Both the position numbers and the translations under genes were made by a program. 64,000 bases of DNA from UBA11346 sp038318565. Lineage in GTDB: Bacteria; Planctomycetota; UBA11346. A model generated the notes under the pieces. The model was not told the DNA's origin. It saw nothing but the letters and a program-made list of their open reading frames with translations, and ran no database searches. The DNA lies in NCBI GenBank assembly GCA_038318565.1, contig JBBQCI010000005.1:1-64000 (forward strand), given 5' to 3'. The first letter of the stretch is position 1, and each line of letters opens with the position of its first letter. This document shows positions 27,527 to 35,487 of this stretch, piece after piece.

Positions 27527-29362
27527 ATGCCACATCCGCAGCACCTCATTCGTAACTTCTGCATTATTGCCCACATTGACCACGGTAAGTCGACCCTGGC
27601 CGAGCGTCTGCTCGAGCGCTGCGGCGCGATGGGCCAGAAGGATGATAAGGAGCTGGAAGTCCTTGACAGCATGGATCTTGAGCGCGAGCGCGGGATCACG
27701 ATCAAGGCCAAGGCGGTGTGCCTGTCGTACAAGCACGAGGACGGTAACACCTACCAGTTGAACCTCATCGACACGCCTGGACACGTCGACTTCAGCTACG
27801 AAGTGACGCGCAGTCTGCAGGCCTGCGAAGGTTGTCTGTTGGTGGTTGATGCGACTCAGGGGGTCCAGGCCCAGACAGTGGCGAATTTCCTCCTCGCCGA
27901 CCAGTTGAAGCTCACGGTCATCCCGACGATCAACAAGATCGATCTGCCTAGCGCCAGGCCCGACGAGGTCAAAGCCGAGATCGAGGAGTCGCTCGCCATC
28001 CCGGCTGACGAGGCGATCCTGGCCAGTGCCAAGGCTGGCATCGGCATCGAGGAGATCCTCAAGGCGGTCGTCCGCGAGATCCCGCACCCGGGCGGCCATC
28101 CGGAATCCTCGACCCAGGCGCTGATCTTCGATGCGATCTACGACGATTACCGCGGCATCATCCTGTATGTCCGCCTGGTCAACGGCGCGATCCGTAAGGG
28201 CGACAAGATCCGCCTGATCCGCAGCGACAAGTTGTACGAGGTCAGCGACATCGGCCGCCTGCGTCCAAAGATGCAGACCAGCGTCGATGGCCTGAATGCC
28301 GGTGAGGTCGGCTACATCTGCGCCGCGATCAAGACCCTGCATGACGTCAAGGTAGGCGACACCATCACCCTCGATGCGGCTCCGGCCGAACCGTTGCCCG
28401 GCTTCCGCGAGATGAAGCCGATGGTCTATTGCGGTCTGTATCCGTCCGGCGAGACGACCTACGATCAGCTGCGCGAGGCGGTCGAGAAGTTCAGCCTCAA
28501 TGATGCCTCGTTCGTGTGGTTGCCCGAAAGCGGTGGCGCTCTTGGCCATGGCTTCCGTTGCGGCTTCCTGGGCATGCTGCACATGGAGATCTGCCAGGAA
28601 CGGCTCGAACGCGAGCACGATCTCGACATGGTGCAGACCGCACCGACGGTGACGTACCGGGTTAATCTGCGTAGTATCATGAGCGAGGACGGCAAGCCGC
28701 GCACCATCGAGATCACCACCCCGGGCGAACTGCCCAAAGACGGCTACGACTCGATCGAGGAGCCGGTTGTCGACATCAATTTCTTCGTACCGGCCGACCG
28801 CATCGGCACGGTCATGCAGCTGGTGCAGGACCGCCGTGGGCAGTTCCTGCGCCAGGATTACATTGGCCAGCACCGCTGCCGCTTGACATATCGCATGCCG
28901 CTGGCCGAAGTCATCTTCGACCTGTTCGACAAGCTGAAGACGGTGACGCAGGGCTACGGCACCATGGATTACGAGCTGAGTGGCTACCAGGTCTCAGAGC
29001 TGGTGAAGGTCGATATCCTGGTTCACAACAACGCCTGCGATGCCTTGGCTTTCATCTGCCATCGCACTGTCGCCGAGCGCCGCGGCCGGGCCATCATCAA
29101 GAGTCTGAAAGAGGAGATCCCCAAGCATCTCTTCGAAGTCTCGCTGCAGGCCGCCATCGGCACCCGCGTGGTCGCCCGCGAGACGATCAAGAGTTACGGC
29201 AAGAATGTCACCGCAAAGTGCTATGGCGGCGACATTTCCAGAAAGCGCAAGCTGCTGGAGAAGCAGAAGGAAGGCAAGAAGCGCATGAAGATGGTCGGCT
29301 CGGTCGAGGTGCCGCAGGAGGCCTTCATGTCGGTGCTGAAAGCGCGGGCCGACGAGTCGTAG
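27527..29362 (+). CDS. lepA: Elongation factor 4 (LepA)
   Basis: A 611-residue translational GTPase that acts on stalled or mistranslocated ribosomes. The start is MPHPQHLIRNFCIIAHIDHG with the P-loop AHIDHGKST. Also seen are RERGITIKA (switch I), LIDTPGHVDF (G3) and NKIDLP (G4). The C-terminal LepA-specific domain ends in KCYGGDISRKRKLLEKQK, diagnostic of LepA. The frame opens 84 codons earlier at 27275, but the family N-terminus and the antisense kinase 5' end indicate ATG 27527. Confidence 0.97.
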   Translation: MPHPQHLIRNFCIIAHIDHGKSTLAERLLERCGAMGQKDDKELEVLDSMDLERERGITIKAKAVCLSYKHEDGNTYQLNLIDTPGHVDFSYEVTRSLQACEGCLLVVDATQGVQAQTVANFLLADQLKLTVIPTINKIDLPSARPDEVKAEIEESLAIPADEAILASAKAGIGIEEILKAVVREIPHPGGHPESSTQALIFDAIYDDYRGIILYVRLVNGAIRKGDKIRLIRSDKLYEVSDIGRLRPKMQTSVDGLNAGEVGYICAAIKTLHDVKVGDTITLDAAPAEPLPGFREMKPMVYCGLYPSGETTYDQLREAVEKFSLNDASFVWLPESGGALGHGFRCGFLGMLHMEICQERLEREHDLDMVQTAPTVTYRVNLRSIMSEDGKPRTIEITTPGELPKDGYDSIEEPVVDINFFVPADRIGTVMQLVQDRRGQFLRQDYIGQHRCRLTYRMPLAEVIFDLFDKLKTVTQGYGTMDYELSGYQVSELVKVDILVHNNACDALAFICHRTVAERRGRAIIKSLKEEIPKHLFEVSLQAAIGTRVVARETIKSYGKNVTAKCYGGDISRKRKLLEKQKEGKKRMKMVGSVEVPQEAFMSVLKARADES

Positions 29363-29419
29363 CGCTGTCGGGATATCCAGACACAACGGCCCTGTCCGGT
29401 TCGATCGTGACGATCGGGC

Positions 29420-30962
29420 ATGCATCGATTGATCCTGCTTGTTCTACTGGCCGTTGCCCTCGCGGCAGGCGAAGCCTCGCCCTGGGACATGCATTGGCGC
29501 ACCTAGTGTGATGCCGAAGCCGGCATCTCCTTCCGCCATCCCTATCTCTGGCTGCCGGAGAACATGCACGACCGGGCATTGGACCGTCAACGTGGCGCCG
29601 GTGGCACGGTTCCGGTCAAGCAGGTCGAGGTTGTCGTGGATGGCCGCACGTTGATGGCAACCACACCAATCCGTGCCCTGGCCGCCGGTGATCTGGAACA
29701 TGACATCGCCATCTTCAGCGCTGAAGCCGAGGGCGGTGCCAGCCTTGATGCGGCAGGTGATGCTGCCGCCAAACTGCCACTGCACCAAACTGCCACTGCA
29801 ATGGACCGACTGAAATTACTATAAGGTCACCCCGACCCGCCCGCAGGCCGAGCCCAAGTCGGCACCCAAGGGCATTGTCGCCAGACTCGGTACCGCGGCG
29901 GACCGCTGTGCGATCGTGCCCCGGCATGGTGATCGCATCTCGGGTCTGGTCTTCCCAGGTCCGATCGACCGCGTGTCCACCACGTTGATCATCGACAGCT
30001 TCGAGGTGATGGTTCCGGACCCGTCTCGGAAAGGCGCCAAGACCACCTAGCGTGAGCGCCAGTTCCGTGCGGGCAAGGTGCTGCGCGCCGACGGCAAGCT
30101 TCCAGAACAATCAGATCGTATGACCAAACCAGTCGCCTGGTCGGACGGTTGGGACATCGAGACCGAGCATTACCACGTCACCGGCCACACCTCATCTGCA
30201 CGACTGCTGGCCCATGGTGCCTACCTTGAGGCGCTGTACCGGACATATGCGGAGTTGTACGAACCGGACCGCATGCCGCCGTTAAAGTTCGAAGTCCACA
30301 TATTCAACCGCAAGAGCGATTTCGATGCTGCGGCAGCCGCCTACGGTATGAACACAGCCATGGGCGGCGGCGGGATTACCGGCGATTTCTTCACTCCTGG
30401 TCTGCTCTCCCTGTGGGTCTATGAAGAATCTGGCAGCCTTGGTGGTGAGGATTTCTCGGTCGAGCACGTCACCGCGCACGAGTGCAGCCATCAGTTCCTG
30501 CATCTGGCCTGCAATGGATCAGAACATGTACCGACCTGGTTCAATGAGGGGTTGGCTGTGTATTTCAAGTCCGGGGTCTTCAAGAACAACCAGTTCACGG
30601 CGCGGCCTCCGCGTGAACGGATCTCGCGACTGCAGACGCTCTATGCTGAACAAAAGCGCATGTTGACCCCGCCAGCCACCTACCTCGACCATCACGGACA
30701 TATCGCTGTCGACCAGTACGGCGAAGTCTACGCCATGGTCCAATTCTTCGTCTTTGGCACCTGTGGGCCTGGTTGCAGGCACAAGAACTGCGGCCGTTCG
30801 CGGTTCCGTGATTACTGGCAGGCCCTGCGTAACCACGATGATGGGGCCAAGGCATTCGAGCGCATATTTCTCGACGATATGATCAAAGCCAAGGGCAGCC
30901 GAGAGGCCGCCTTAAAGGCCTGGGAGCAAGCACTGCTCACCTATGTGAAGCGGGGCCTTTAA
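29420..30962 (+). pseudogene. Decayed secreted peptidase-MA (DUF1570-like) gene with three stops and a 16-bp duplication
   Basis: ATG 29420 begins a signal peptide (MHRLILLVLLAVALAAG), and coding sense continues to TAA 30962 only if four lesions are repaired: TAG at 29504, a perfect 16-bp tandem duplication at 29769-29800 that shifts the frame, TGA at 29811 and TAG at 30048. Deleting one 16-bp copy joins AAKLPLQWTD to NYYKVTP in one frame. Each stop is one base change from a sense codon. The 3' portion still encodes HECSH (near 30477), WFNEGLAVYF and the rest of a peptidase-MA-like domain, as in the gene at 46394-48871. A 294-codon frame from GTG 30078 survives but has no ribosome-binding site. 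Relic is the best reading; readthrough or assembly error are the alternatives. Confidence 0.82.
29769..29800 (+). repeat. Perfect 16-bp tandem duplication disrupting the pseudogene
   Basis: CCAAACTGCCACTGCA occurs twice without spacing, at 29769-29784 and 29785-29800. Sixteen bases is not a multiple of three, so the second copy throws the reading frame off. It looks like a replication-slippage event within the relic gene. Confidence 0.9.
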
Positions 30963-31130
30963 GAGGCGCGCCGGTCCGTCTCTCCAAGTGATGCGGACGA
31001 CTTCCAGTCACTGCTCATCAGGCGGTCACCGGCATCGCTACGGGGGACTGGATCGGATTTTCGTTGGCGTTGCGTGATTTGGCTTTGGCTATTCTGAAGA
31101 ATGACTGCATAACGAACCCTTACCCCAACA

Positions 31131-31142
31131 GGATCACCTCCT
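31131..31142 (+). other. 12-nt match to the 3' end of 16S rRNA in front of the 47-codon ORF
   Basis: GGATCACCTCCT, one base before the ATG at 31144, equals the conserved 3' terminus of bacterial 16S rRNA (the anti-Shine-Dalgarno and the bases before it). A Shine-Dalgarno would be its complement, so the usual signal is replaced by its opposite. Whether this is functional or coincidence is open. Confidence 0.5.
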
Positions 31143-31143
31143 C

Positions 31144-31287
31144 ATGGCCTCTATCGCAGCTCTCTCCGCCAAACTCGCCTCCACCAAGGCCAAGATGGTC
31201 GCACTCAAGGCCCAGGCCGCGACCGTGAAGGCCGCTCTGGTCGCCGCCAAGGATGCCGCCAAGGCCAAGAAGGCTGCGAAGAAGTAA
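31144..31287 (+). CDS. Small Ala/Lys-rich helical protein (47 residues)
   Basis: ATG 31144 to TAA 31285-31287 encodes 47 residues, nearly all Ala, Lys, Val, Leu, Ser and Thr, with one Asp and no aromatic residues (MASIAALSAKLASTKAKMVA at the start, AAKDAAKAKKAAKK at the end). It should form one long, highly basic amphipathic helix, as in histone-H1-like tails or small nucleoid proteins; a DNA- or RNA-binding role is inference. Codon use is uniform (GCC, AAG), as expected for a well-expressed gene, and a strong terminator follows 35 bp after the stop. No Shine-Dalgarno is present; instead the 16S rRNA 3'-end sequence lies just upstream. Confidence 0.7.
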   Translation: MASIAALSAKLASTKAKMVALKAQAATVKAALVAAKDAAKAKKAAKK

Positions 31288-31322
31288 ACCAAAGCTGACC
31301 GCCGCAAGACGGATCAAGCTCA

Positions 31323-31360
31323 CAGACCCAGGAGAGGCTCTCCTGGGTCTGTTTCTTTCT
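31323..31360 (+). terminator. Strong intrinsic terminator
   Basis: CAGACCCAGGAG (31323-31334) pairs perfectly with CTCCTGGGTCTG (31340-31351) around AGGCT; one more A-T pair leaves a GGC loop. TTTCTTTCT follows at once. It is the clearest factor-independent terminator in the window, and it separates the 47-codon ORF from the next gene. Confidence 0.92.
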
Positions 31361-31440
31361 CGATACGGCATTGGTCAGCCTGTCCCCAAACTGCACATAC
31401 GGCCTATTGCCCGCAGATCCATTCTGTAGAGGATACACCC

Positions 31441-31806
31441 ATGACGTCGTTGTTCGGAAAAAAGCCCATCTCCCCTGAAGAGACGGCGGTCATCGTCCGC
31501 GCCTCGGCCATCAAGCGTGGTGTCGACCTGGCTCAGTCCCAGATCGTTGGCATTCTTGGCCGTCGCAAGGGATTCGCCAAGGTGCACGTCGGACTGACCG
31601 ACATCGACCTTGGCAAGACGCCGCAAGACCGTCAGGGCTATGCGGTCGTCACCATCTTCACCGGCACCAGTGAGCCGACCGTCTCAGGCGTCCGCGATAC
31701 CATCGCCTCCTGGTTGAAGGCCTGCCACGGGGACCGCTATGAGTCCACCGTCGCCAAGCCCCCAGTGAAACCCGGCACCAAGTCGGTCTACCTCGCCATC
31801 AGTTGA
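31441..31806 (+). CDS. Small cytoplasmic protein of unknown function
   Basis: A 121-residue protein with no signal peptide or membrane segment. AGAGGA lies nine or so bases before the ATG. The sequence looks like a compact alpha/beta domain (HVGLTDIDLGKT, YAVVTIFTGTSEP, VRDTIASWLKAC), but I do not recognise the family. It stands alone, after a strong terminator and converging on the NAD kinase gene, so it probably has its own promoter. Confidence 0.7.
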   Translation: MTSLFGKKPISPEETAVIVRASAIKRGVDLAQSQIVGILGRRKGFAKVHVGLTDIDLGKTPQDRQGYAVVTIFTGTSEPTVSGVRDTIASWLKACHGDRYESTVAKPPVKPGTKSVYLAIS

Positions 31807-31834
31807 ATTCAGGCTGATCCGGCAACTGGCCGGA

Positions 31835-32674
31835 TCACATGACCAGGCGCAGAGGTTCAGCGGCAGCGGTGATCTCTGCCGTTTCACCAGGTGCCACGGG
31901 GACCGTAATATTGGGTCCGTCCAGATAGAGAGCCATCCCGGGAACTGAGGCAGTCAGTTTCAGAGATCGCGGAGGTAGTTGCCGACCCTCCAGCAGATTG
32001 ACCCGTCCGAAGGCGTGGAACGGCTCGCGTACTTTGAACAGCAGGGCTGGCTGCAGGGCAAACACCGGATCCATGCCTGCCGAATGGATGCCTGCGGTCG
32101 AGCCTGCAGCGGTCGACACCCATACGCCTGAGCTACGTTGCTTTTCGCACGAATTACCGTCATCTATCAGATAGCGGCTCATCGCGGCTGGGTTTTGATT
32201 GGTGTACAGCGCGTCGTTGAGGATGCGCACATCGACGGTCGCTGTGCGGCAGCGGAGACGCGGGATGTCCTGGTAGGCGGAGCGTCCGCGAATCCAGGCG
32301 TCGAGGATGCGCGGCACGTCCTCGGCGCGCGCCCGGGTGAAATGGCCGAGTGAACCAAGTGGATCCGAGTTCACGGTCAGGAATGGCACGCTTGTGCAGA
32401 GGGTGTTGGCAGTGAACACGGTGCCGTCGCCGCCAGCGGTGACCACCAAGTCTACTCCGGTCGCGTCATCCGGCTTCAATTCATCGATGCGTCGCTCGCG
32501 GACTTCATAGCCTGCCAGGGCCGTTCGTACGGCGCTAATCGCAGCCTGTTGGCGTTGGGCAGAATCGCGCAGTTTGGCTTCGCTCATCGCGCCGCTGGCA
32601 TCAAGACGTGCAATCGCCTCGCTAGGCAGCCGCTCGACGAGCGGAACCTTGGGGATGAATAAGATGGTCTTCAC
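31835..32674 (-). CDS. nadK: NAD kinase
   Basis: A 279-residue protein with the family hallmark GGDGT (81-85, VVTAGGDGTVFTAN), LTVNSDPLGSLGHF and a second Gly-rich segment, STAAGSTAGI. It phosphorylates NAD+ to NADP+ in the cytoplasm. The start is GTG 32674, which overlaps the dxr stop as GTGA. Dxr uses NADPH, so coupling of these two genes is functionally sensible. It is somewhat divergent from proteobacterial NadK (the usual NE motif appears as ND in RILNDALYTNQNP), but the core motifs hold. Confidence 0.88.
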   Translation of the reverse strand: MKTILFIPKVPLVERLPSEAIARLDASGAMSEAKLRDSAQRQQAAISAVRTALAGYEVRERRIDELKPDDATGVDLVVTAGGDGTVFTANTLCTSVPFLTVNSDPLGSLGHFTRARAEDVPRILDAWIRGRSAYQDIPRLRCRTATVDVRILNDALYTNQNPAAMSRYLIDDGNSCEKQRSSGVWVSTAAGSTAGIHSAGMDPVFALQPALLFKVREPFHAFGRVNLLEGRQLPPRSLKLTASVPGMALYLDGPNITVPVAPGETAEITAAAEPLRLVM

Positions 32675-33810
32675 GCATACCTCGCGCGCGTTTCGGTGTC
32701 TGCCGCGACGATTTGCTCAAGCGACGGATCGGCCGTGTTGGTCAACTGGCTCAGAGCCCGCTCGACCGTGCTGAAGATATCTAGGAACCGTGAGCGGCCG
32801 GCCAGGAAGGCGGCGACAGCGACCTCGTTGGCGGCATTCATTACCGCGGGGGCCAGACCGCCGAGGCGAGCGGCGTGATAAGCTAGGTCGATCGAGGGGA
32901 ATCGCCTGCGGTCGGGTTCTTCGAAGGTCAGGTCACCCATGCGGGCGAAGTCAGGCGCCTCGACTGGCCCGGCAACATGATGCGGCCAGGTCAGCGCGTA
33001 CTGAATCGGCGTACGCATGTCGGGCCGGCCCAGTTGCGCCATCACCGACCCATCCCGGTAGGCGACCATGCTGTGCACCACGCTCTGCGGGTGGACGATG
33101 ATTCTTACCTGTTCGGCTGTGACGCCGAACAGGACCTGGGCTTCGATCAGCTCCAGGGACTTGTTCATCAACGTGGCTGAGTCGATGGTGATCTTCGGGC
33201 CCATGCTCCAGGTCGGATGCTTCAGAGCCTGCTCAATGGTGACGGCCGATAAGTCGGTAACGGTGCGGAAGGGCCCGCCAGAACTGGTCAGCAGGATCTC
33301 GGCCACTTCGGCGGTCGTGTGTCCTTCCAGGCATTGGAAAATCGCCGAATGCTCGGAGTCGACTGGCAGCACCGCGCCACCAGCCGCCTTGGCGGTGGTC
33401 ATGACGAGTGCGCCGGCCATCACCAACGGCTCCTTGTTGGCAATGCACAGGCGCTTGCCTTCTTTGGCGGCAGCGACCGTCGGTGGCAGTCCGGCGGCTC
33501 CGACGATGGCGGTCACAACCGCCCCGACATCGGCTGCGCATGCGGCCGCACACAGCGCCATTGCACCGGCCTCGGCACGTACGCCACTGCCACTAAGAAG
33601 CCGGCGTAGTTCGGGAAGGTGGGTCTCGTCACTGATCACTGCGATCTTGGCTCGTGCCGCGACCGCGCAGCGGGCCAACTCAGCGACCTTGCTGTGCGCT
33701 GTCACCGCGTGGACCGGAATCTCCAATCGCGCGGCTACATCCAGGGTCGAAGCGCCGATCGAGCCGGTCGCACCAAGGATGCAGATCGCCCGTGAGCGAT
33801 GGGAATTCAC
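32671..33810 (-). CDS. dxr: 1-deoxy-D-xylulose 5-phosphate reductoisomerase
   Basis: A 379-residue enzyme of the MEP isoprenoid pathway that converts DXP to MEP using NADPH and a divalent metal. Seen are the NADPH loop ILGATGSIGAST at 11-22, metal-binding VDSEHSAIFQ and the GPKITIDSATLMNKSLELIEA signature region. The frame opens much further upstream (34008), but that part is antisense-like within hisC. GTG 33810 overlaps the hisC stop as GTGA and places the Rossmann loop at the family position. It is followed by nadK with another GTGA overlap. Confidence 0.96.
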   Translation of the reverse strand: MNSHRSRAICILGATGSIGASTLDVAARLEIPVHAVTAHSKVAELARCAVAARAKIAVISDETHLPELRRLLSGSGVRAEAGAMALCAAACAADVGAVVTAIVGAAGLPPTVAAAKEGKRLCIANKEPLVMAGALVMTTAKAAGGAVLPVDSEHSAIFQCLEGHTTAEVAEILLTSSGGPFRTVTDLSAVTIEQALKHPTWSMGPKITIDSATLMNKSLELIEAQVLFGVTAEQVRIIVHPQSVVHSMVAYRDGSVMAQLGRPDMRTPIQYALTWPHHVAGPVEAPDFARMGDLTFEEPDRRRFPSIDLAYHAARLGGLAPAVMNAANEVAVAAFLAGRSRFLDIFSTVERALSQLTNTADPSLEQIVAADTETRARYA

Positions 33811-34871
33811 AACAGCTCGCGGAGGTGCCGCATTAACAGGTTGGTCTGTTCCGGCGTTCCCACGGTGATGCGCAGTTTGCTGTCGAGTCCAGGGCGGTCC
33901 CAAAAGCGCACGAGCAGGCCACGGTCCTTGAGACCACGGTACAGTTCGCCAGCCCGCGGGCCGACCTCGCAGAGCAGGAAATTGGCGCCGCTCGTAGGCC
34001 AGGACCAACCGAGCGTAGCCAGCCCGGCCTCAAGCCGACTGCGTTCTGTGAGTGTGCGACGAACCAGTTCACGGTGATACTCAGCGTCCTCGAGCGCGGC
34101 GATACCGACCGCCTGGGTCAGCGCGCTGACGTTGTAGCTGTCCTTCACCTTCATGAAGACGTCAACCAGCGGAGCCGCAGCAAACAACAGGCCGAGTCTC
34201 GCCCCGGCCAGGCTGTAGCTCTTCGAGAAGGTGCGCAGCACGATCAGGTTGGGATGGGCATTGAGGTGTGGCAGGATCGAGCCGCCGGGACAGAAGTCGA
34301 CGTACGCCTCGTCGACTACCAGCACTCCGTCCAGCGCATCGGCGAGTCGGCGCAACTGATCGACCGGCACCACCGTGCCGGATGGATTGTTGGGGTTCGC
34401 CAGCAGCACCAGCTTGGCGCCCAGGCGGGGCAGCACGGAGGGCAGTGCCCAGTCGCGCGCCCAGTCGACATGTTCGATCGTTACGCCCTGGATGGCTGCG
34501 AGATCATCATACAGACCATAGGTCGGCCATGGGCACGCGACACGATCGCCTGCCCCCAGCAAGGCGCGGTAGATGACGGTCAGGCAGTCGTCGCTACCAT
34601 TGCCGGCCAGGACTTGTTCAGGGTTGACGCCATAGGTCGACGCGGCGAGTTCGCGCAACCGGCAGGCACGCGGGTCTGGGTACTTCCGTAGGCGGTCGTC
34701 ACACAAGCTGTTTAACGCTAGGTGCACGCGCGGACTGGGTGGCCAGGCGCTCTCGTTGGTGTTGAGCTTGATGCAGTCGACGACTTGTTCGCCCGGCGTG
34801 TAGCCACGCATGGCGCTGATATCGGGACGCAGGTGGCGCAGGGCGCTGACGGGAAGGGGGGCCTCGTTCAC
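33807..34871 (-). CDS. hisC: Histidinol-phosphate aminotransferase
   Basis: A 354-residue fold-type I PLP enzyme. The sequence has IKLNTNESAWPPSP near the start, GNGSDD, NPNNPSG, VDEAYVDF and the PLP lysine motif TFSKSYSLAGARLG, all typical of HisC. It transaminates imidazole-acetol phosphate to histidinol phosphate; activity on aromatic substrates cannot be excluded. Start GTG 34871. No other his gene is visible here. It heads a coupled hisC-dxr-nadK unit. Confidence 0.93.
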   Translation of the reverse strand: MNEAPLPVSALRHLRPDISAMRGYTPGEQVVDCIKLNTNESAWPPSPRVHLALNSLCDDRLRKYPDPRACRLRELAASTYGVNPEQVLAGNGSDDCLTVIYRALLGAGDRVACPWPTYGLYDDLAAIQGVTIEHVDWARDWALPSVLPRLGAKLVLLANPNNPSGTVVPVDQLRRLADALDGVLVVDEAYVDFCPGGSILPHLNAHPNLIVLRTFSKSYSLAGARLGLLFAAAPLVDVFMKVKDSYNVSALTQAVGIAALEDAEYHRELVRRTLTERSRLEAGLATLGWSWPTSGANFLLCEVGPRAGELYRGLKDRGLLVRFWDRPGLDSKLRITVGTPEQTNLLMRHLRELL

Positions 34872-34911
34872 GCGCGAAAGGCTACAGCGGGGCGACGTCC
34901 GCCAAGGGCTG

Positions 34912-35310
34912 TCAGATACGACCCAGGGCGAGTCGCAGGGCTAGCGGAATCGGTGTCTTAACGTCCGTGGTAGGATCCACCGCACAGTGGACGGTACGGG
35001 CCCGACCGACCTCTACGTCATGCTGGTTGATCAAAGCATAGCGCAGGCTGAAGGAGGTCGTGCCGATATGGTCAAGCGTGATGCTGATGCGCAGCACATC
35101 GTCAACCACGATCTTGGCGAGATAGTCGCTATCGGCATGCACGACCACCGGCAGCACAGCGAGTTGATGACGGTTCGGTAACAGCGGATGACCGATCGCC
35201 CGCCAACATTCCTGCAGAGCGTCGTGGCACATGCGTAACTGATTTGCGAAGAACAGAATGCCGTAGCCGTCGGTATCGTGGAGTTTGACGATATGCTGAT
35301 ACGTGAACAT
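34912..35310 (-). CDS. Hotdog-fold acyl-CoA thioesterase (4HBT type)
   Basis: A 132-residue hotdog protein starting MFTYQHIVKLHDTDGYGILF. The HDTDGYG segment (11-17) carries the acidic and aromatic residues of the 4-hydroxybenzoyl-CoA/DHNA-CoA thioesterase active site, followed by the helix QLRMCHDALQE. It hydrolyses some acyl-CoA; the substrate is unknown. The frame runs up to 35439, but family length and the divergent fatty-acid operon upstream favour ATG 35310. It ends 40 bp before hisC begins and may be co-transcribed with it. Confidence 0.86.
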   Translation of the reverse strand: MFTYQHIVKLHDTDGYGILFFANQLRMCHDALQECWRAIGHPLLPNRHQLAVLPVVVHADSDYLAKIVVDDVLRISITLDHIGTTSFSLRYALINQHDVEVGRARTVHCAVDPTTDVKTPIPLALRLALGRI

Positions 35311-35461
35311 GCGAGGCCGGTATCCTGAGTCTGTAATGTCCACACGGTGCGTCAGAAACAACGGAAAAGTCAATGTCATTCGCATACCCAGGGTTGACCC
35401 CATACCTTCGACACTGCTTGCGTCCGTCGATTTCGCCATGCCGAAAGATGGCCTGACTGCC

Positions 35462-35467
35462 TACAAT
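35462..35467 (+). promoter_or_regulatory. Candidate -10 box of the fatty-acid operon
   Basis: TACAAT lies 20 bases before the ligase ATG at 35488, the same spacing as in the clear promoter at 50218-50247. The matching -35 region is poor, so this could be an activator-dependent promoter. Only the -10 box is really visible. Confidence 0.4.
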
Positions 35468-35487
35468 CAGCGGTGGAGGAGGACGCC

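Noticed and set aside
27497..28873. 458-codon minus-strand frame opposite lepA
   Set aside because: Antisense to lepA, with Asp/Leu/Val-rich shadow composition and no family resemblance.
29504..30050. Stop-codon readthrough or recoding of TAG/TGA
   Set aside because: Intact genes in the window (recJ, the acyltransferase fusion) end at TAG and many end at TGA, and a frame-shifting duplication is also present, so gene decay explains the data better.
30078..30962. A separate 294-residue gene starting at GTG 30078
   Set aside because: No ribosome-binding site, and the frame is the direct continuation of the upstream disrupted gene; it is better treated as part of the pseudogene.
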